Source: Oceanospirillaceae bacterium ASP10-02a | GTDB lineage: Bacteria; Pseudomonadota; Gammaproteobacteria; Pseudomonadales; Balneatricaceae | Direction: 5' to 3' | Length of the DNA: 64,000 nt | Assembly: GCA_905182035.1 (NCBI GenBank) | Contig: CAJIZL010000015.1 | Span: 53,110 to 117,109, forward strand | Shown here: in pieces, positions 37,803 to 47,355 of the stretch | Position numbering within the stretch: position 1 is the first letter of the stretch | How the letters are laid out: each line of letters begins with the position of its first letter | Program-made: the position numbers and the translations under genes | The notes under the pieces: generated by a model | What the model saw: the letters and a program-made list of their open reading frames with translations, nothing else | Database searches by the model: none | Told to the model about the DNA's origin: nothing

Positions 37803-38060
37803 ATGTCGACCATCAACGCTTTGATACATCACATTGACCAGCTGTTAACCCAACACCGCGCTTTACAGCACGGCCATGCTAAACTTCAAAGCCGCGTGGC
37901 AGAATTGGAACAGCAGCTATCACAGCAGCAACAGGTTGCCGATACCCTAACAAAAGACACTCATCCAGAGCCTGAACAGACTAATAATCAAGCCCTAGAA
38001 GATGACTTAAATCATTTGGTCGGCTTATTTGACCAAGCAACGGAAGCGCAACATGACTGA
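37803..38060 (+). CDS. Small coiled-coil protein (TIGR02449-like)
   Basis: This 85-residue protein is almost entirely a predicted coiled coil, with heptad-like LQSRVAELEQQLSQQQQ in the middle and a polar tail. It matches the small protein that precedes zapA in Pseudomonas-type genomes. Its stop overlaps the zapA start by 8 bases. A role in division with ZapA is an inference from coupling. It has no enzymatic motif. Confidence 0.75.
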   Translation: MSTINALIHHIDQLLTQHRALQHGHAKLQSRVAELEQQLSQQQQVADTLTKDTHPEPEQTNNQALEDDLNHLVGLFDQATEAQHD

Positions 38061-38331
38061 CTTACAAGCAGTAGAAGTTTCCATTTTAGAACAAAGCTAT
38101 ACTCTCACTTGCCCCTCAGGAAAAGAAGCTAACTTGCTCCAAGCTGCAGACAAGTTAGACCAAACACTACGAGGCATTAAAGCTAGTGGGCGAGTGATGG
38201 GTTTAGAACGAATGGCAGTAATGGCTGCCCTCAACATGAGCGCTGAACTGATAGAGGCCCAGGGGCAACTCGCCACCTTAGAAATGGCTCTTGAGCAACT
38301 CGACAAAAGAGTGAGCGACGGCCTAGATTAA
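38053..38331 (+). CDS. zapA: Cell division protein ZapA
   Basis: ZapA cross-links FtsZ filaments at the division ring. Residues match the family: VSILEQSYTLTCPSGKEANL at the N-terminus, then LDQTLRGIKASGRVMGLERMAVMAALNMSAEL and a C-terminal coiled coil. The ATG at 38053 gives 92 residues, and the frame opens earlier only inside the upstream gene. It is followed by 6S RNA, the conserved arrangement. Confidence 0.93.
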   Translation: MTDLQAVEVSILEQSYTLTCPSGKEANLLQAADKLDQTLRGIKASGRVMGLERMAVMAALNMSAELIEAQGQLATLEMALEQLDKRVSDGLD

Positions 38332-38375
38332 CCTTATGTTTCAAATTTTGGGTTCCATTCTTAAAAAACTCAGCC

Positions 38376-38381
38376 TATAAT
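38376..38381 (+). promoter_or_regulatory. -10 element of 6S RNA
   Basis: A perfect TATAAT lies seven bases before the first base of the 6S closing stem at 38388. TTCCAT at 38353-38358, 17 bases upstream, is a poor -35. Confidence 0.65.
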
Positions 38382-38387
38382 GGTGAC

Positions 38388-38566
38388 AGACTCCCTGTGG
38401 TGCTCGATATTCGATAACGTCCTTGAGCCGATTCATATACCCAGGGTGCTTCTCGCTTATGCTCTGTGCACGTCCGCTTGTCGGAACGCCTTCCGCCTAA
38501 ACAGGAGCACCCACCTTGAGCCTCCGGGTTCAGGGCAGCCATCGGAACCGACACCTTGGGGAGTCT
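38388..38566 (+). ncRNA. ssrS: 6S RNA
   Basis: 6S RNA mimics an open promoter and sequesters the RNA polymerase housekeeping holoenzyme in stationary phase. The 5' end AGACTCCC (38388-38395) pairs exactly with GGGAGTCT (38559-38566), giving a 179-base closed rod. Conserved internal blocks are CCTTGAGCCGATTCATA and, on the 3' side, CACCTTGAGCC followed by GGGTTCAGGGCAGCC, as in E. coli. It lies directly after zapA as in most gammaproteobacteria. The usual next gene, ygfA (5-formyltetrahydrofolate cyclo-ligase), is absent; cpxR follows. Confidence 0.93.
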
Positions 38567-38608
38567 TTAACTTCCTCTCTAATGGAGTTGCCACCTAACT
38601 CTAAACAC

Positions 38609-38623
38609 GTAAAAGTCTGTAAA
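38609..38623 (+). promoter_or_regulatory. CpxR box upstream of cpxR
   Basis: GTAAA at 38609-38613 and GTAAA at 38619-38623 are separated by five bases (AGTCT), an exact match to the CpxR recognition sequence. It lies about 90 bases before the cpxR start codon, which suggests positive autoregulation. Confidence 0.75.
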
Positions 38624-38714
38624 ATCCTTAAGCTATACCTATATGCACCCTGTAATTATGGCACAATTGTATCTGTATAGTTATTAGGCCTGTCCACCCT
38701 GAGGTTTCACACTC

Positions 38715-39419
38715 ATGACTACGCGCATCTTATTAATCGAAGACGACCAAGAACTCAGTGAATTATTGAGCGAATTTTTGGCCCTAGAAAACTTTGAAGT
38801 AGACCAAGCCTTTGATGGAGAACAAGGCCTCAACATGGCCTTAAATGGTCATTATGATGCTTTAGTGCTTGATATAATGATGCCTAAAATGAACGGCCTA
38901 GACCTACTCAAAAAATTTCGCACCAATCATAAAACACCTGTACTCATGTTGACCGCTCGTAATGATGAAGTAGATCGCATTGTAGGGTTTGAGATGGGGG
39001 CCGACGATTATTTACCAAAACCGTGCAACCCAAGAGAAATTGTTGCTCGTATTCGCGCCATACTGAGGCGTGTAGAAATGGATAAAGCAGGCATGCAAGC
39101 CAGTGGTAGCCGTCAAGTTATGGTGCGAGAAGACGTAGAGCTAAACCACAATACACGTATTGTATCCAAACTGGGTGAGGCCTTAGACCTTACCAGCACG
39201 GAATTTAATCTTTTAGCCAGCTTATTAGAAAACGCTGGCCAAGTACTGAGCAAAGAAGAACTCACAGAAACCGCTTTAGGCCGCAAATTGGCTTTGTATG
39301 ATCGCAGTGTCGACATGCACATGAGCAACCTACGACGTAAACTGGGTCCATTTTCAAGTGATGAACCACGCATAAAAACCATACGCGGTGTTGGATACCA
39401 GTATGTCATCAATGATTAA
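38715..39419 (+). CDS. cpxR: Response regulator, CpxR-like
   Basis: This OmpR/PhoB-class regulator has a receiver domain with LLIEDDQEL (acidic pocket), LVLDIMMPKMNG (phospho-acceptor Asp) and PVLMLTAR, then ADDYLPKPCNPREIVARIRAILRR. A winged-helix domain follows with LTSTEFNLLASL and RSVDMHMSNLRRKLG. The closest family is CpxR, which answers envelope protein stress. The partner kinase overlaps its 3' end, and a perfect CpxR box lies upstream. Confidence 0.9.
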   Translation: MTTRILLIEDDQELSELLSEFLALENFEVDQAFDGEQGLNMALNGHYDALVLDIMMPKMNGLDLLKKFRTNHKTPVLMLTARNDEVDRIVGFEMGADDYLPKPCNPREIVARIRAILRRVEMDKAGMQASGSRQVMVREDVELNHNTRIVSKLGEALDLTSTEFNLLASLLENAGQVLSKEELTETALGRKLALYDRSVDMHMSNLRRKLGPFSSDEPRIKTIRGVGYQYVIND

Positions 39420-40779
39420 ATGGCCTTTAAGACCATTAATATTCCGAAGCTTATATTGGAAGATATTTTTCTTTTTTTGGCTAACTCTTATAGCAGCCAT
39501 TTTTTCTGTCGCCACCTTGTCGGAAATTATTGTTGAAAAGCGAGCCCAAGACCAATATCAGCGGGTAGTGAGATTAGGCATCAAAGCGGCCGACATATAC
39601 GAAACCAAAGGCACTGCAGAGCTAACGGTCTGGCTGCGTTATATCGACCAAGAATTTGATGTAAAAGGCTTTATGTTAGATTCTAAACGGCGTCCCATTA
39701 GCCTAGCAAACCTACCCAAAAACTGGCTTGAATTTACCTTACCACTCACCCAAAATAGATTATCAGAACGCCAATTGAGGGGCTTTCAACCGTATAGCAT
39801 ATCCAGCAGTAGCAGTCGCATCTACACATTTGTCGCCCATCGCGACAATCGTGGACCTTATCCAGCCTGGTTAAAACACTTACCAATACTACAAGTCATT
39901 ACGGCATTAGTGATAGTAGCCCTGCTGACCGCTTTTGTGACATGGCGAATCACAGATCCATTACGTAAACTCAAGCAAGCAACTGACTCATTCGCCCGTG
40001 GCAATCTTGATACCCGGCTACCCATTCTTATAGGCTTCAAGAGAGATGAAATTGGTGAAGTGGGTCTAGCTTTTAACCACATGGCAGAACGTATTAGTTT
40101 GCTAGTGAGCAATCAGCAACGCCTGTTTCGAGACATCTCCCATGAGTTAAGAACCCCCTTAGCTAGACAGCAAATTGCCCTAGAGCTACTTGCACGAAAA
40201 CTACCCGACACAGAACACCAATCTCTGCAACGCATTGAGCGGGAAATAGAACGCATGAACGATCTGATTGATCAGGTGCTAACCTTGTTACGCATAGAAC
40301 AAAATGGTCAATCCCCGACTATCGAAACCTATGACTTAAGCGACTTGCTATACAAACTCACTCAAGACGCTCAATTTGAGGCGCAATCAAAACATCAGGT
40401 ACACCTACAACAGCCTGACAAAACCCTATTAACTGGCCAGCCAGAATTGGTGTCCCGTGCGGTAGAAAACATATTGCGTAATGCCATGCGTTACACGGTA
40501 GACGATAGCCAAATATTTTTACAAGTGGAAACCCATAAAGACACCGTCGTAATTGGCATTGAAGATGAAGGAGAAGGTGTGCCAGAGGAGTCCCTTAAGC
40601 ACTTATTTGAGCCCTTCTACCGCGTAGAAGCCAGCCGTAACCAGCAAAGTGGTGGCTACGGTGTCGGCATGGCCATCGCTGAACAGGCGGTACGGGCTCA
40701 AGGCGGCAGCATAGAAGCTAGTAATCGTTCTTCAGGTGGCCTTAGGGTTGAAATTACCTTGCCAAAAATATCAACTTAA
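39403..40779 (+). CDS. cpxA: Sensor histidine kinase, CpxA-like
   Basis: This inner-membrane sensor kinase has membrane segment 1 (near KIFFFFWLTLIAAIFSVATL), a periplasmic domain of about 110 residues and membrane segment 2 (VITALVIVALLTAFVTW). A HAMP linker follows, then HisKA with FRDISHELRTPLARQQ (a CpxA-specific H box), and HATPase_c with ENILRNAMRY and GYGVGMAIAE. Start codons at 39388 (GTG), 39403 and 39412 all overlap the cpxR end. I chose 39403 without strong evidence. Confidence 0.88.
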   Translation: MSSMIKWPLRPLIFRSLYWKIFFFFWLTLIAAIFSVATLSEIIVEKRAQDQYQRVVRLGIKAADIYETKGTAELTVWLRYIDQEFDVKGFMLDSKRRPISLANLPKNWLEFTLPLTQNRLSERQLRGFQPYSISSSSSRIYTFVAHRDNRGPYPAWLKHLPILQVITALVIVALLTAFVTWRITDPLRKLKQATDSFARGNLDTRLPILIGFKRDEIGEVGLAFNHMAERISLLVSNQQRLFRDISHELRTPLARQQIALELLARKLPDTEHQSLQRIEREIERMNDLIDQVLTLLRIEQNGQSPTIETYDLSDLLYKLTQDAQFEAQSKHQVHLQQPDKTLLTGQPELVSRAVENILRNAMRYTVDDSQIFLQVETHKDTVVIGIEDEGEGVPEESLKHLFEPFYRVEASRNQQSGGYGVGMAIAEQAVRAQGGSIEASNRSSGGLRVEITLPKIST

Positions 40780-40842
40780 CATCAATTTAGACCACACCTG
40801 TTTGGCAAGTTGAGTTATACCCATGTTGCCCTTGTAGACTGG

Positions 40843-42366
40843 TTAACGTGACTCAGGTGCCAAAAATAGCTGATACGCTGGGTTGTCAGTTTCTTCGTTA
40901 AAAGCATAACCCAGTTCGTCTAAATAGCCCTCAAACGTCACTTTGTCCTCTAACGGCACTTGCATCCCTACCAGCACTCGGCCATGGGCAGACCCATGAT
41001 TACGATAATGGAACATTGAAATATTCCACGGCTGGCCTAGTTTATTCAAAAACTTAAGTAAGGCGCCTGGTCGTTCTGGAAAGGTAAAGCGATAAACCAC
41101 TTCGTTATCTACTGCAGCGTGGCCACCGACCATATAACGTATATGGATTTTAGCCATTTCGTTGTCGCTCAAATCTACTGCGGAGATGTCCTGACTAGAG
41201 AGTTCTGCAATCAATCGCTCACGTCCACCCTCCTCAGATTTAAGCGTGACGCCAACAAACACTTGTGCTTGTCCCTCATTCGCATAACGGTAGTTAAATT
41301 CAGTGATATTACGCTCACCCAAGGCAGTGCAAAAGCGCTTAAAACTACCCGGTTGTTCTGGTATCTGCGCCGCAATAATGGCCTCGCGACCTTCTCCAAT
41401 TTCAGCCCGTTCGGCGACATGGCGTAAGCGGTCAAAGTTAAGGTTAGCACCAGTGGCCACAGCCACAAGAGTTTGACCTCGAGCTTGCTCACGTTCTATG
41501 TATTTTTTTAACCCTGCTACGGCACAAGCACCTGAAGGCTCTGCGATTGCACGCGTATCATCATAAATATCTTTAATCGCGGCACACAGCTCATCCGTCG
41601 TTACGGTAATTACTTCATCAACGTACTGTTGAGCAAGTTCGAAGGTTAGCTCACCTATTTGAGCAACAGCAACTCCCTCAGCAAAAGTGCCTACTTCTGG
41701 CAAGATCACCCGCTCACCTGCATCTAAAGCAGCTTTCAGGCAACAGGAGTCTTCGGGTTCCACACCTATAATTTTAATATCTGGGCGCAAGTACTTAATG
41801 TAGACAGACATGCCTGCAATTAACCCACCACCACCCACGGGCACGAATATGGCATCAATATTATCTTCAACCTGACGCAACAACTCAACCGCTACAGTTC
41901 CTTGGCCAGCAATCGTGTGCTCATCATCGAAAGGGTGGATATACACTAGCCCGTGGTCTGCCACTAAAGTTAGCGAATAGGTATAAGCTTGAGCGAATGA
42001 ATCCCCATGTAAGATCACCTTTGCCCCGAGCGCTTTTACAGAGTTTACTTTAATGTCTGGTGTCGTATTAGGCATTACTATAGTAGCGTCAATACCTAAG
42101 TGCTTAGCAGACATAGCCACACCTTGAGCATGATTACCAGCAGACGCTGCCACTACACCACAGGCCCGCTGCACATCACTTAGTTGTGATATGCAGTTAT
42201 AGGCACCACGTATTTTAAAAGAATGGATTGGCTGTAAATCCTCTCGTTTAATCAAGATATTATTTTCCAATCGTTTAGACAGGCTGAGAGCTAAGTCAAC
42301 GGGAGTTTCGACAGCCACATCGTAGACATTGGCTGATAGAATTTTCTTGATATAACGATGAGGCAT
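40843..42366 (-). CDS. ilvA: Threonine ammonia-lyase, biosynthetic
   Basis: IlvA deaminates threonine to 2-oxobutanoate, the first step of isoleucine synthesis. It is a PLP enzyme with the Schiff-base Lys in IHSFKIRGAYN, AASAGNHAQG and the phosphate cup VGGGGLIAG. Two C-terminal ACT-like regulatory domains (from about residue 330) bind isoleucine and valine. Length 507 fits the long biosynthetic form (514 in E. coli). Its presence with a broken ilvD in the same window is notable. It is divergent from rpiA. Confidence 0.96.
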   Translation of the reverse strand: MPHRYIKKILSANVYDVAVETPVDLALSLSKRLENNILIKREDLQPIHSFKIRGAYNCISQLSDVQRACGVVAASAGNHAQGVAMSAKHLGIDATIVMPNTTPDIKVNSVKALGAKVILHGDSFAQAYTYSLTLVADHGLVYIHPFDDEHTIAGQGTVAVELLRQVEDNIDAIFVPVGGGGLIAGMSVYIKYLRPDIKIIGVEPEDSCCLKAALDAGERVILPEVGTFAEGVAVAQIGELTFELAQQYVDEVITVTTDELCAAIKDIYDDTRAIAEPSGACAVAGLKKYIEREQARGQTLVAVATGANLNFDRLRHVAERAEIGEGREAIIAAQIPEQPGSFKRFCTALGERNITEFNYRYANEGQAQVFVGVTLKSEEGGRERLIAELSSQDISAVDLSDNEMAKIHIRYMVGGHAAVDNEVVYRFTFPERPGALLKFLNKLGQPWNISMFHYRNHGSAHGRVLVGMQVPLEDKVTFEGYLDELGYAFNEETDNPAYQLFLAPESR

Positions 42367-42512
42367 AATAGTTCTTCTAGTGGGGTGATTTCTTTGCAGA
42401 GCTTAAGTATTTAACTAGCCAATCATATTAATGGCTGAAGCCACTAGCGTCTACATTGTAGAGTGGTAATTCCTGTATAATCACCTTATTAGTGTCCAAC
42501 TTGATCATTGTC

Positions 42513-43184
42513 ATGACCCAAGACCAGTTAAAGCAGGCTGTAGCCCAAGCTGCGATAGACCATATCGTTCCACACCTTAACCGTGAATCCATCATCGGTG
42601 TTGGCACAGGGTCTACAGCTAACTGCTTTATTGATGCTCTAGCCAACATAAAACACACCTTTGATGCTGCAGTAGCGAGTTCCGAAGCCACAGCACAACG
42701 CCTAAAAAACCACGGCATTAACGTATTAGAACTTAATGCTGTGCCACATATGACTTTTTATGTAGATGGCGCCGACGAAAGTGATGTGCATCTCAACCTA
42801 ATTAAAGGTGGTGGTGGCGCCTTAACTCGGGAAAAAATTGTTGCAGCAGTGGCCGAAACATTCGTTTGTATTGCCGATGAATCAAAACTGGTCGACGTGT
42901 TAGGCGACTTTCCGCTGCCAGTAGAAGTCATCCCTATGGCCCGCAGTTATGTTGCACGCAAGTTAGTGGGTCTTGGTGGCGAACCCGTATGGCGCCAAGG
43001 CTTTGTGACCGACAATGGCAACTTAATTCTAGACGTTTATGGTATGGATATTGTTGATCCTAAGGGCCTTGAACAACAAATTAACCAGCTTACTGGCGTT
43101 GTAACAAACGGCCTGTTTGCCCAGCGCCCAGCAGACATTCTATTCCTGGGCACTGGAGAAGGTGTTAAAACCCTCAGACACTAA
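42513..43184 (+). CDS. rpiA: Ribose-5-phosphate isomerase A
   Basis: RpiA interconverts ribose 5-phosphate and ribulose 5-phosphate. It shows [22 protein letters not shown], the catalytic-site DGADESD and [12 protein letters not shown]. The frame opens at GTG (42492), but the ATG at 42513 gives [14 protein letters not shown], the same start as E. coli (MTQDELKKAV), and 223 residues. It is convergent with serA and overlaps it by four bases. The ilvA-rpiA-serA cluster is common in gammaproteobacteria. Confidence 0.97.
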   Translation: MTQDQLKQAVAQAAIDHIVPHLNRESIIGVGTGSTANCFIDALANIKHTFDAAVASSEATAQRLKNHGINVLELNAVPHMTFYVDGADESDVHLNLIKGGGGALTREKIVAAVAETFVCIADESKLVDVLGDFPLPVEVIPMARSYVARKLVGLGGEPVWRQGFVTDNGNLILDVYGMDIVDPKGLEQQINQLTGVVTNGLFAQRPADILFLGTGEGVKTLRH

Positions 43185-44419
43185 AACAACACGCGGCAAC
43201 TTATAGTGCCACTCACTTGTTTGAGTTTCACTAAGGCTAGCTCTGAACAGCTGGCATCTACGTCGATTACCACGTAGCCCACTTTTTCATTAGTATTCAA
43301 ATACTGTCCTGAAATATTAATGCTGTTTTCAGAAAATACATTATTTATCTGAGACAACACCCCAGGCACATTTTCGTGAATATGTAACAAACGGTGCGCA
43401 TTTTCATGGCTAGGTAACGACACTTGTGGAAAATTTACGGCCGAAAGGCTAGTACCATTGTCACAGTAACGAATGAGTTTGTCTGCCACTTCTACACCAA
43501 TATTAACTTGGGCTTCAACAGTTGAACCGCCAATATGTGGCGTTAATATGACGTTATCTAGGCCCCTTAGTGGAGAAACAAACTCATCTTTATTAGAGCG
43601 GGGTTCTACGGGAAATACATCAATGGCTGCCCCTAGTAATTTACCACTGTTCAGGCAACTGGCCAACTCCTCAATATCTACCACAGTGCCACGGGAGGCA
43701 TTAATTAGAATCGCCCCATCTTTCATTTGAGCAAGCTGAGTTGGGCCTATTAAGCAATGAGTCGATGGCGTTTCTGGTACATGCAAGGTAACGATGTCAG
43801 CTCGCATAAGCAGTTCAGCTAGATTGCCACAGGCTGAAGCATTACCTAAACTCAACTTCGTGATTTGATCGTAATAAATCACTTCCATGCCCATGGCTTC
43901 TGCCATAATACCCAGTTGTGAGCCAATAGATCCATATCCCACCACACCTAGCTTTTTACCCCGCACCTCAAAAGATTGGTGAGCTGATTTGAACCATTGA
44001 CCACGATGAGCCTTAGCATTTTTTTCTGGGATGCCTCTCAATAACAACACCGCCTCAGCGATGACCAGTTCGGCTACGCTGCGGGTATTACTATAAGGCG
44101 CATTAAATACGGGAATACCCATCTCTAGGGCAGCTTGGAGATCCACTTGATTAGTGCCTATGCAAAAACAGCCTATGGCCATCAGCTTGGTGGCTTGCGC
44201 TAATACCTCTCGAGTCATCTGAGTACGTGAACGAATGCCTACAAAGTGGGCGTCCTTTAACACTTTCACCAACTCACTTTTTGGCAAAGCGGTGGTGTAG
44301 AAATGAATGTTATCAAAGCCTTCAGCCTGTAAAGCTTGAACGGCTGATTGATGTACACCTTCTAACAAAACTACTTTAATACTTTGTTTTTTAAGGGAAA
44401 TTTGCTGCGATTGGGTCAA
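43181..44419 (-). CDS. serA: D-3-phosphoglycerate dehydrogenase
   Basis: SerA oxidises 3-phosphoglycerate to 3-phosphohydroxypyruvate, the first step of serine synthesis. It has the NAD fold motif [18 protein letters not shown], catalytic Arg in NASRGTVVD, Glu in the PVEP region and His in [11 protein letters not shown]-terminal ACT domain (about residues 340-412) mediates serine inhibition. Length 412 is like E. coli (410). The start is TTG, with AAGG seven bases upstream. No ATG is available before the homologous sequence. Confidence 0.96.
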   Translation of the reverse strand: MTQSQQISLKKQSIKVVLLEGVHQSAVQALQAEGFDNIHFYTTALPKSELVKVLKDAHFVGIRSRTQMTREVLAQATKLMAIGCFCIGTNQVDLQAALEMGIPVFNAPYSNTRSVAELVIAEAVLLLRGIPEKNAKAHRGQWFKSAHQSFEVRGKKLGVVGYGSIGSQLGIMAEAMGMEVIYYDQITKLSLGNASACGNLAELLMRADIVTLHVPETPSTHCLIGPTQLAQMKDGAILINASRGTVVDIEELASCLNSGKLLGAAIDVFPVEPRSNKDEFVSPLRGLDNVILTPHIGGSTVEAQVNIGVEVADKLIRYCDNGTSLSAVNFPQVSLPSHENAHRLLHIHENVPGVLSQINNVFSENSINISGQYLNTNEKVGYVVIDVDASCSELALVKLKQVSGTISCRVLF

Positions 44420-44506
44420 GAGGAAGCCTTTTTAATACAATTTAACACGATTCTAAAGGCGACTATTATAGTACCAAAAGCGACACATTAGTAGCCTCAC
44501 AGACAT

Positions 44507-44541
44507 AAAAAAACCCCTAACCATTGCTGCTCAGAGGTTTT
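44507..44541 (-). terminator. Terminator after pnp
   Basis: On the minus strand AAAACCTCT pairs with AGGGGTTTT (one mismatch) around a 14-base loop and is followed by seven T. It lies between the pnp stop and the serA start, ending the metY-to-pnp transcript. Confidence 0.75.
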
Positions 44542-44613
44542 GTTAGTTCAATAGGGTCAGAGCAGATTAATTTTTTAAGCTGCTCTCAATTTACTCAGAC
44601 CTTCATGCAACTA

Positions 44614-46704
44614 TTAGGCTTCCATGTCTTTCATAGAAAGCTTAATACGGCCACGTGCGTCAACATCTAGGACCTTAACCTTAACTATTTGACCTTCTTC
44701 TAGGTAGTCAGTTACTTTCTCAACACGCTCGCTGGAGATTTGAGAAATGTGCAACAAACCATCTTTACCAGGCAAAATGCTAATGAATGCTCCGAAGTCT
44801 ACAATGCGCTCTACTTTGCCTTCGTAGGTGGCACCAACTTCAGCTTCTGCAGTGATTTCTAGAATCTTAGCTTCAGCCAATTCAGCAGCAGCTTTGTCAT
44901 CAGCGTATACGCGCACAGTACCATCGTCTTCAATGTCGATTGATGCGCCAGTTTCTTCACACAAACCACGAATGGTCGCGCCACCTTTACCAATCACGTC
45001 ACGGATCTTATCTTGATCGATCTTGATAGTTTTCATAGTGGGTGCGTTGTCGTTCAACTCAGCGCGAGGTGTAGCGATAACCTTGTTCATTTCGTCCAAG
45101 ATATGGATACGTGCATCGTGTGCTTGCTCTAGAGCAATTTCCATAATCTCTTCGGTGACGCCTTGGATTTTGATGTCCATTTGCAGAGCAGTGATGCCTG
45201 CAGCAGAACCAGCTACTTTAAAATCCATGTCGCCCAAGTGATCTTCATCACCCAATATGTCCGTCAATACGGCAAAACCAGCATCTTCTTTGATCAAACC
45301 CATGGCGATACCAGCAACAGGGGCTTTAATCGGCACACCAGCGTCCATAAGCGCTAGGGAAGCACCGCATACAGAAGCCATGGAGCTAGAACCGTTAGAT
45401 TCAGTAATTTCTGAAACCACACGGATGGTGTACGGGAAGTCTTCTTGGCTTGGCAACATGGCTTGGATGCCACGACGAGCCAAACGACCATGTCCAATCT
45501 CACGACGGCCAGGGCCCATGAAACGGCCTGTTTCGCCTACGGAATAGCTTGGGAAGTTGTAGTGCAACATAAACGGATCTTTACGTGAGCCTTCTAGGGC
45601 GTCAATGATCTGCTGGTCACGGCTAGTACCAAGAGTAGCTACAACAATAGACTGAGTTTCACCACGAGTGAACAATGAAGAACCGTGAGCCTTAGCCAAT
45701 GTACCAATTTCTACATTGATACCACGTACAGTCTTGTTATCACGGCCGTCAATACGTGGCTCGCCTGCAACTGCGCGTGAACGTACAGTGTGCTTTTCTA
45801 GCTTGCTCACCATGCTTAATACGTCAGACTTAGAAGGTGCAGCTTCGTCATCGCTACATAGGGCAGCAACAGCTTGCGCCTTAACTTCACCTAAACGCGT
45901 GTAACGGTCCATTTTATCGCTTAGTTGGTAAGCTTCGCCAACAGCATCGCCAACGGCAGCAGTGACAGCAGACTTAAGCGCTGCATCTTCTTCAGCAGCA
46001 ACCCAATCCCAAGTAGGCTTGGCAGCTTCTGATGCAAATTCGCCTATCGCCTTAACCACAGCTTGCATTTCATCATGGGCAAAAAGAACAGCGCCCAGCA
46101 TCACGTCTTCGCTTAATTCTTTGGCTTCTGATTCAACCATCAACACGGCGTCAGCAGTACCAGCAACCACCATGTCTAGATCAGATGTGGCTTGGGCTTC
46201 AAAGCTTGGGTTAAGTTGGTAGCCAGCGTCGTCAGAGTATGAGACACGTGCAGCACCAATTGGGCCCGCAAAAGGAATGCCAGAGATGGCTAAAGCAGCA
46301 GATGTGCCGATCAAAGCAGCAATATCTGTGTCGTTTTGCTTATCAGCAGACATAACAGTACAAATAACCTGTACTTCGTTCATGAAACCCTTAGGGAACA
46401 ATGGACGAATTGGACGGTCGATCAAGCGGCTAGTTAGCGTCTCTTTTTCAGATGGACGCGCTTCACGCTTAAAGAAACCACCAGGGATCTTACCTACAGC
46501 GTAAGTCTTTTCTTGGTAGTGTACAGAAAGTGGGAAGAAACCTTGATCAGGCTTAGCTTTTTTAGAACCAACAACAGCAACCAATACTTGGATAGCGTCA
46601 TCGATAGTGACAAGTACAGCACCAGAAGCTTGACGTGCAATACGGCCAGTTTCTAACGTTACGGTTTGTTCACCGTATTGAAATTTTTTGGTAATGACAG
46701 ACAT
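44614..46704 (-). CDS. pnp: Polyribonucleotide nucleotidyltransferase
   Basis: PNPase degrades RNA 3'-5' phosphorolytically and is a degradosome component. It has two RNase PH domains (first with [21 protein letters not shown], second with [13 protein letters not shown]), a KH domain ([18 protein letters not shown]) and a C-terminal S1 domain ([18 protein letters not shown]). The ATG at 46704 with GGAG upstream begins [13 protein letters not shown] and gives 696 residues. It is the last gene of the metY operon. Hairpins upstream resemble the RNase III-processed leader used for autoregulation. Confidence 0.97.
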   Translation of the reverse strand: MSVITKKFQYGEQTVTLETGRIARQASGAVLVTIDDAIQVLVAVVGSKKAKPDQGFFPLSVHYQEKTYAVGKIPGGFFKREARPSEKETLTSRLIDRPIRPLFPKGFMNEVQVICTVMSADKQNDTDIAALIGTSAALAISGIPFAGPIGAARVSYSDDAGYQLNPSFEAQATSDLDMVVAGTADAVLMVESEAKELSEDVMLGAVLFAHDEMQAVVKAIGEFASEAAKPTWDWVAAEEDAALKSAVTAAVGDAVGEAYQLSDKMDRYTRLGEVKAQAVAALCSDDEAAPSKSDVLSMVSKLEKHTVRSRAVAGEPRIDGRDNKTVRGINVEIGTLAKAHGSSLFTRGETQSIVVATLGTSRDQQIIDALEGSRKDPFMLHYNFPSYSVGETGRFMGPGRREIGHGRLARRGIQAMLPSQEDFPYTIRVVSEITESNGSSSMASVCGASLALMDAGVPIKAPVAGIAMGLIKEDAGFAVLTDILGDEDHLGDMDFKVAGSAAGITALQMDIKIQGVTEEIMEIALEQAHDARIHILDEMNKVIATPRAELNDNAPTMKTIKIDQDKIRDVIGKGGATIRGLCEETGASIDIEDDGTVRVYADDKAAAELAEAKILEITAEAEVGATYEGKVERIVDFGAFISILPGKDGLLHISQISSERVEKVTDYLEEGQIVKVKVLDVDARGRIKLSMKDMEA

Positions 46705-46763
46705 ATGTATCTCCATAAAATAAAGAATCTGCAATCAAATGAGCGATCTAATCCACCAGTACA

Positions 46764-46814
46764 CTTATTGACTCGGTTTAGGCTTAAACCTACCTACGAC
46801 ACCAAGCCAATAAG
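46764..46814 (-). promoter_or_regulatory. Long hairpin in the pnp leader, candidate RNase III site
   Basis: CTTATTG (46764-46770) pairs with CAATAAG (46808-46814), and the stem continues with two mismatches towards a central region containing a GGTTTAGGCTTAAACC palindrome. It lies 60-110 bases before the pnp start. In E. coli such a leader stem is cut by RNase III and lets PNPase repress itself. The function here is inferred from position and shape. Confidence 0.5.
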
Positions 46815-46847
46815 AGTACGGGCCGACCCTCTCCTATTGCTTACAGT

Positions 46848-46888
46848 CAAAACAATAAAGGCTAAGTAACCAAAAGATTACCTAGCCT
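46848..46888 (-). terminator. Hairpin with T-rich tail between rpsO and pnp
   Basis: On the minus strand AGGCTAGGTAATC and GTTACTTAGCCT form a stem with a short loop and one or two mismatches, followed by TTTATTGTTTT. It would partly terminate transcription after rpsO and leave read-through into pnp. Confidence 0.55.
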
Positions 46889-46925
46889 CTATTTGCCACA
46901 CCTAAAAATGCACAGTGCGGCATTT

Positions 46926-46981
46926 AAATCAGATCTTAAGCCTGCTACATTCACCGAATACAGCAGGTTTAAAACTGATTT
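46926..46981 (-). other. Extended stem-loop just after rpsO
   Basis: CCTGCTACATTC (46941-46952) pairs along 12 positions, with two wobbles, with GAATACAGCAGG (46956-46967) on a 3-base loop. Outside it AAATCAG (46926-46932) pairs with CTGATTT at the rpsO stop. It is a candidate 3'-end stabiliser or RNase processing site. Confidence 0.55.
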
Positions 46982-47250
46982 TAGCGGCGTAGACCTAAAC
47001 GACCGATCAACGTAGTATAACGCGCAGCGTCTTTACGATTAAGGTAGTCCAACAGCTTACGACGCTGGTTAACCATACGGATCAAACCACGACGAGAGTG
47101 GTGATCATGGTTATGCTCTTTGAAGTGACCTTGCAGTGCCAAGATGTTCGAAGTTAACAATGCAACTTGAACTTCTGGTGACCCTGTGTCGCCTTCGGCA
47201 GTTTGGTAATCTGCTACAACAGCAGCTTTTTCAACGGCAGTTAGAGCCAT
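46981..47250 (-). CDS. rpsO: 30S ribosomal protein S15
   Basis: S15 is a primary binder of 16S rRNA in the small-subunit platform. The 89-residue sequence has the family blocks [35 protein letters not shown] and [19 protein letters not shown]. Length equals that of E. coli. It sits between truB and pnp in the standard order. Structured leader RNA just upstream may be its autoregulatory site. Confidence 0.98.
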   Translation of the reverse strand: MALTAVEKAAVVADYQTAEGDTGSPEVQVALLTSNILALQGHFKEHNHDHHSRRGLIRMVNQRRKLLDYLNRKDAARYTTLIGRLGLRR

Positions 47251-47273
47251 GGTAATTCTCCAATCATTAATAT

Positions 47274-47305
47274 GCCCACTAGTCTCATAAATGAGGGGCT
47301 AGGGC
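47274..47305 (-). promoter_or_regulatory. Structured leader upstream of rpsO
   Basis: Nested complementary arms occur 24-55 bases before the rpsO start: CTCAT-AA-ATGAG inside CTAG...CTAG inside GCCC...GGGC. S15 represses its own mRNA by binding leader structures in several bacteria. Whether this one binds S15 is inferred. Confidence 0.35.
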
Positions 47306-47355
47306 TACGTTAGTGTTCACACCGTGCATATTTACAGCGGAACTTAAATAAAGGC

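Noticed and set aside
38380..38598. 72-codon open frame over the 6S RNA
   Set aside because: It lies inside a structured RNA gene with a perfect closing stem, has no ribosome-binding site and resembles no protein.
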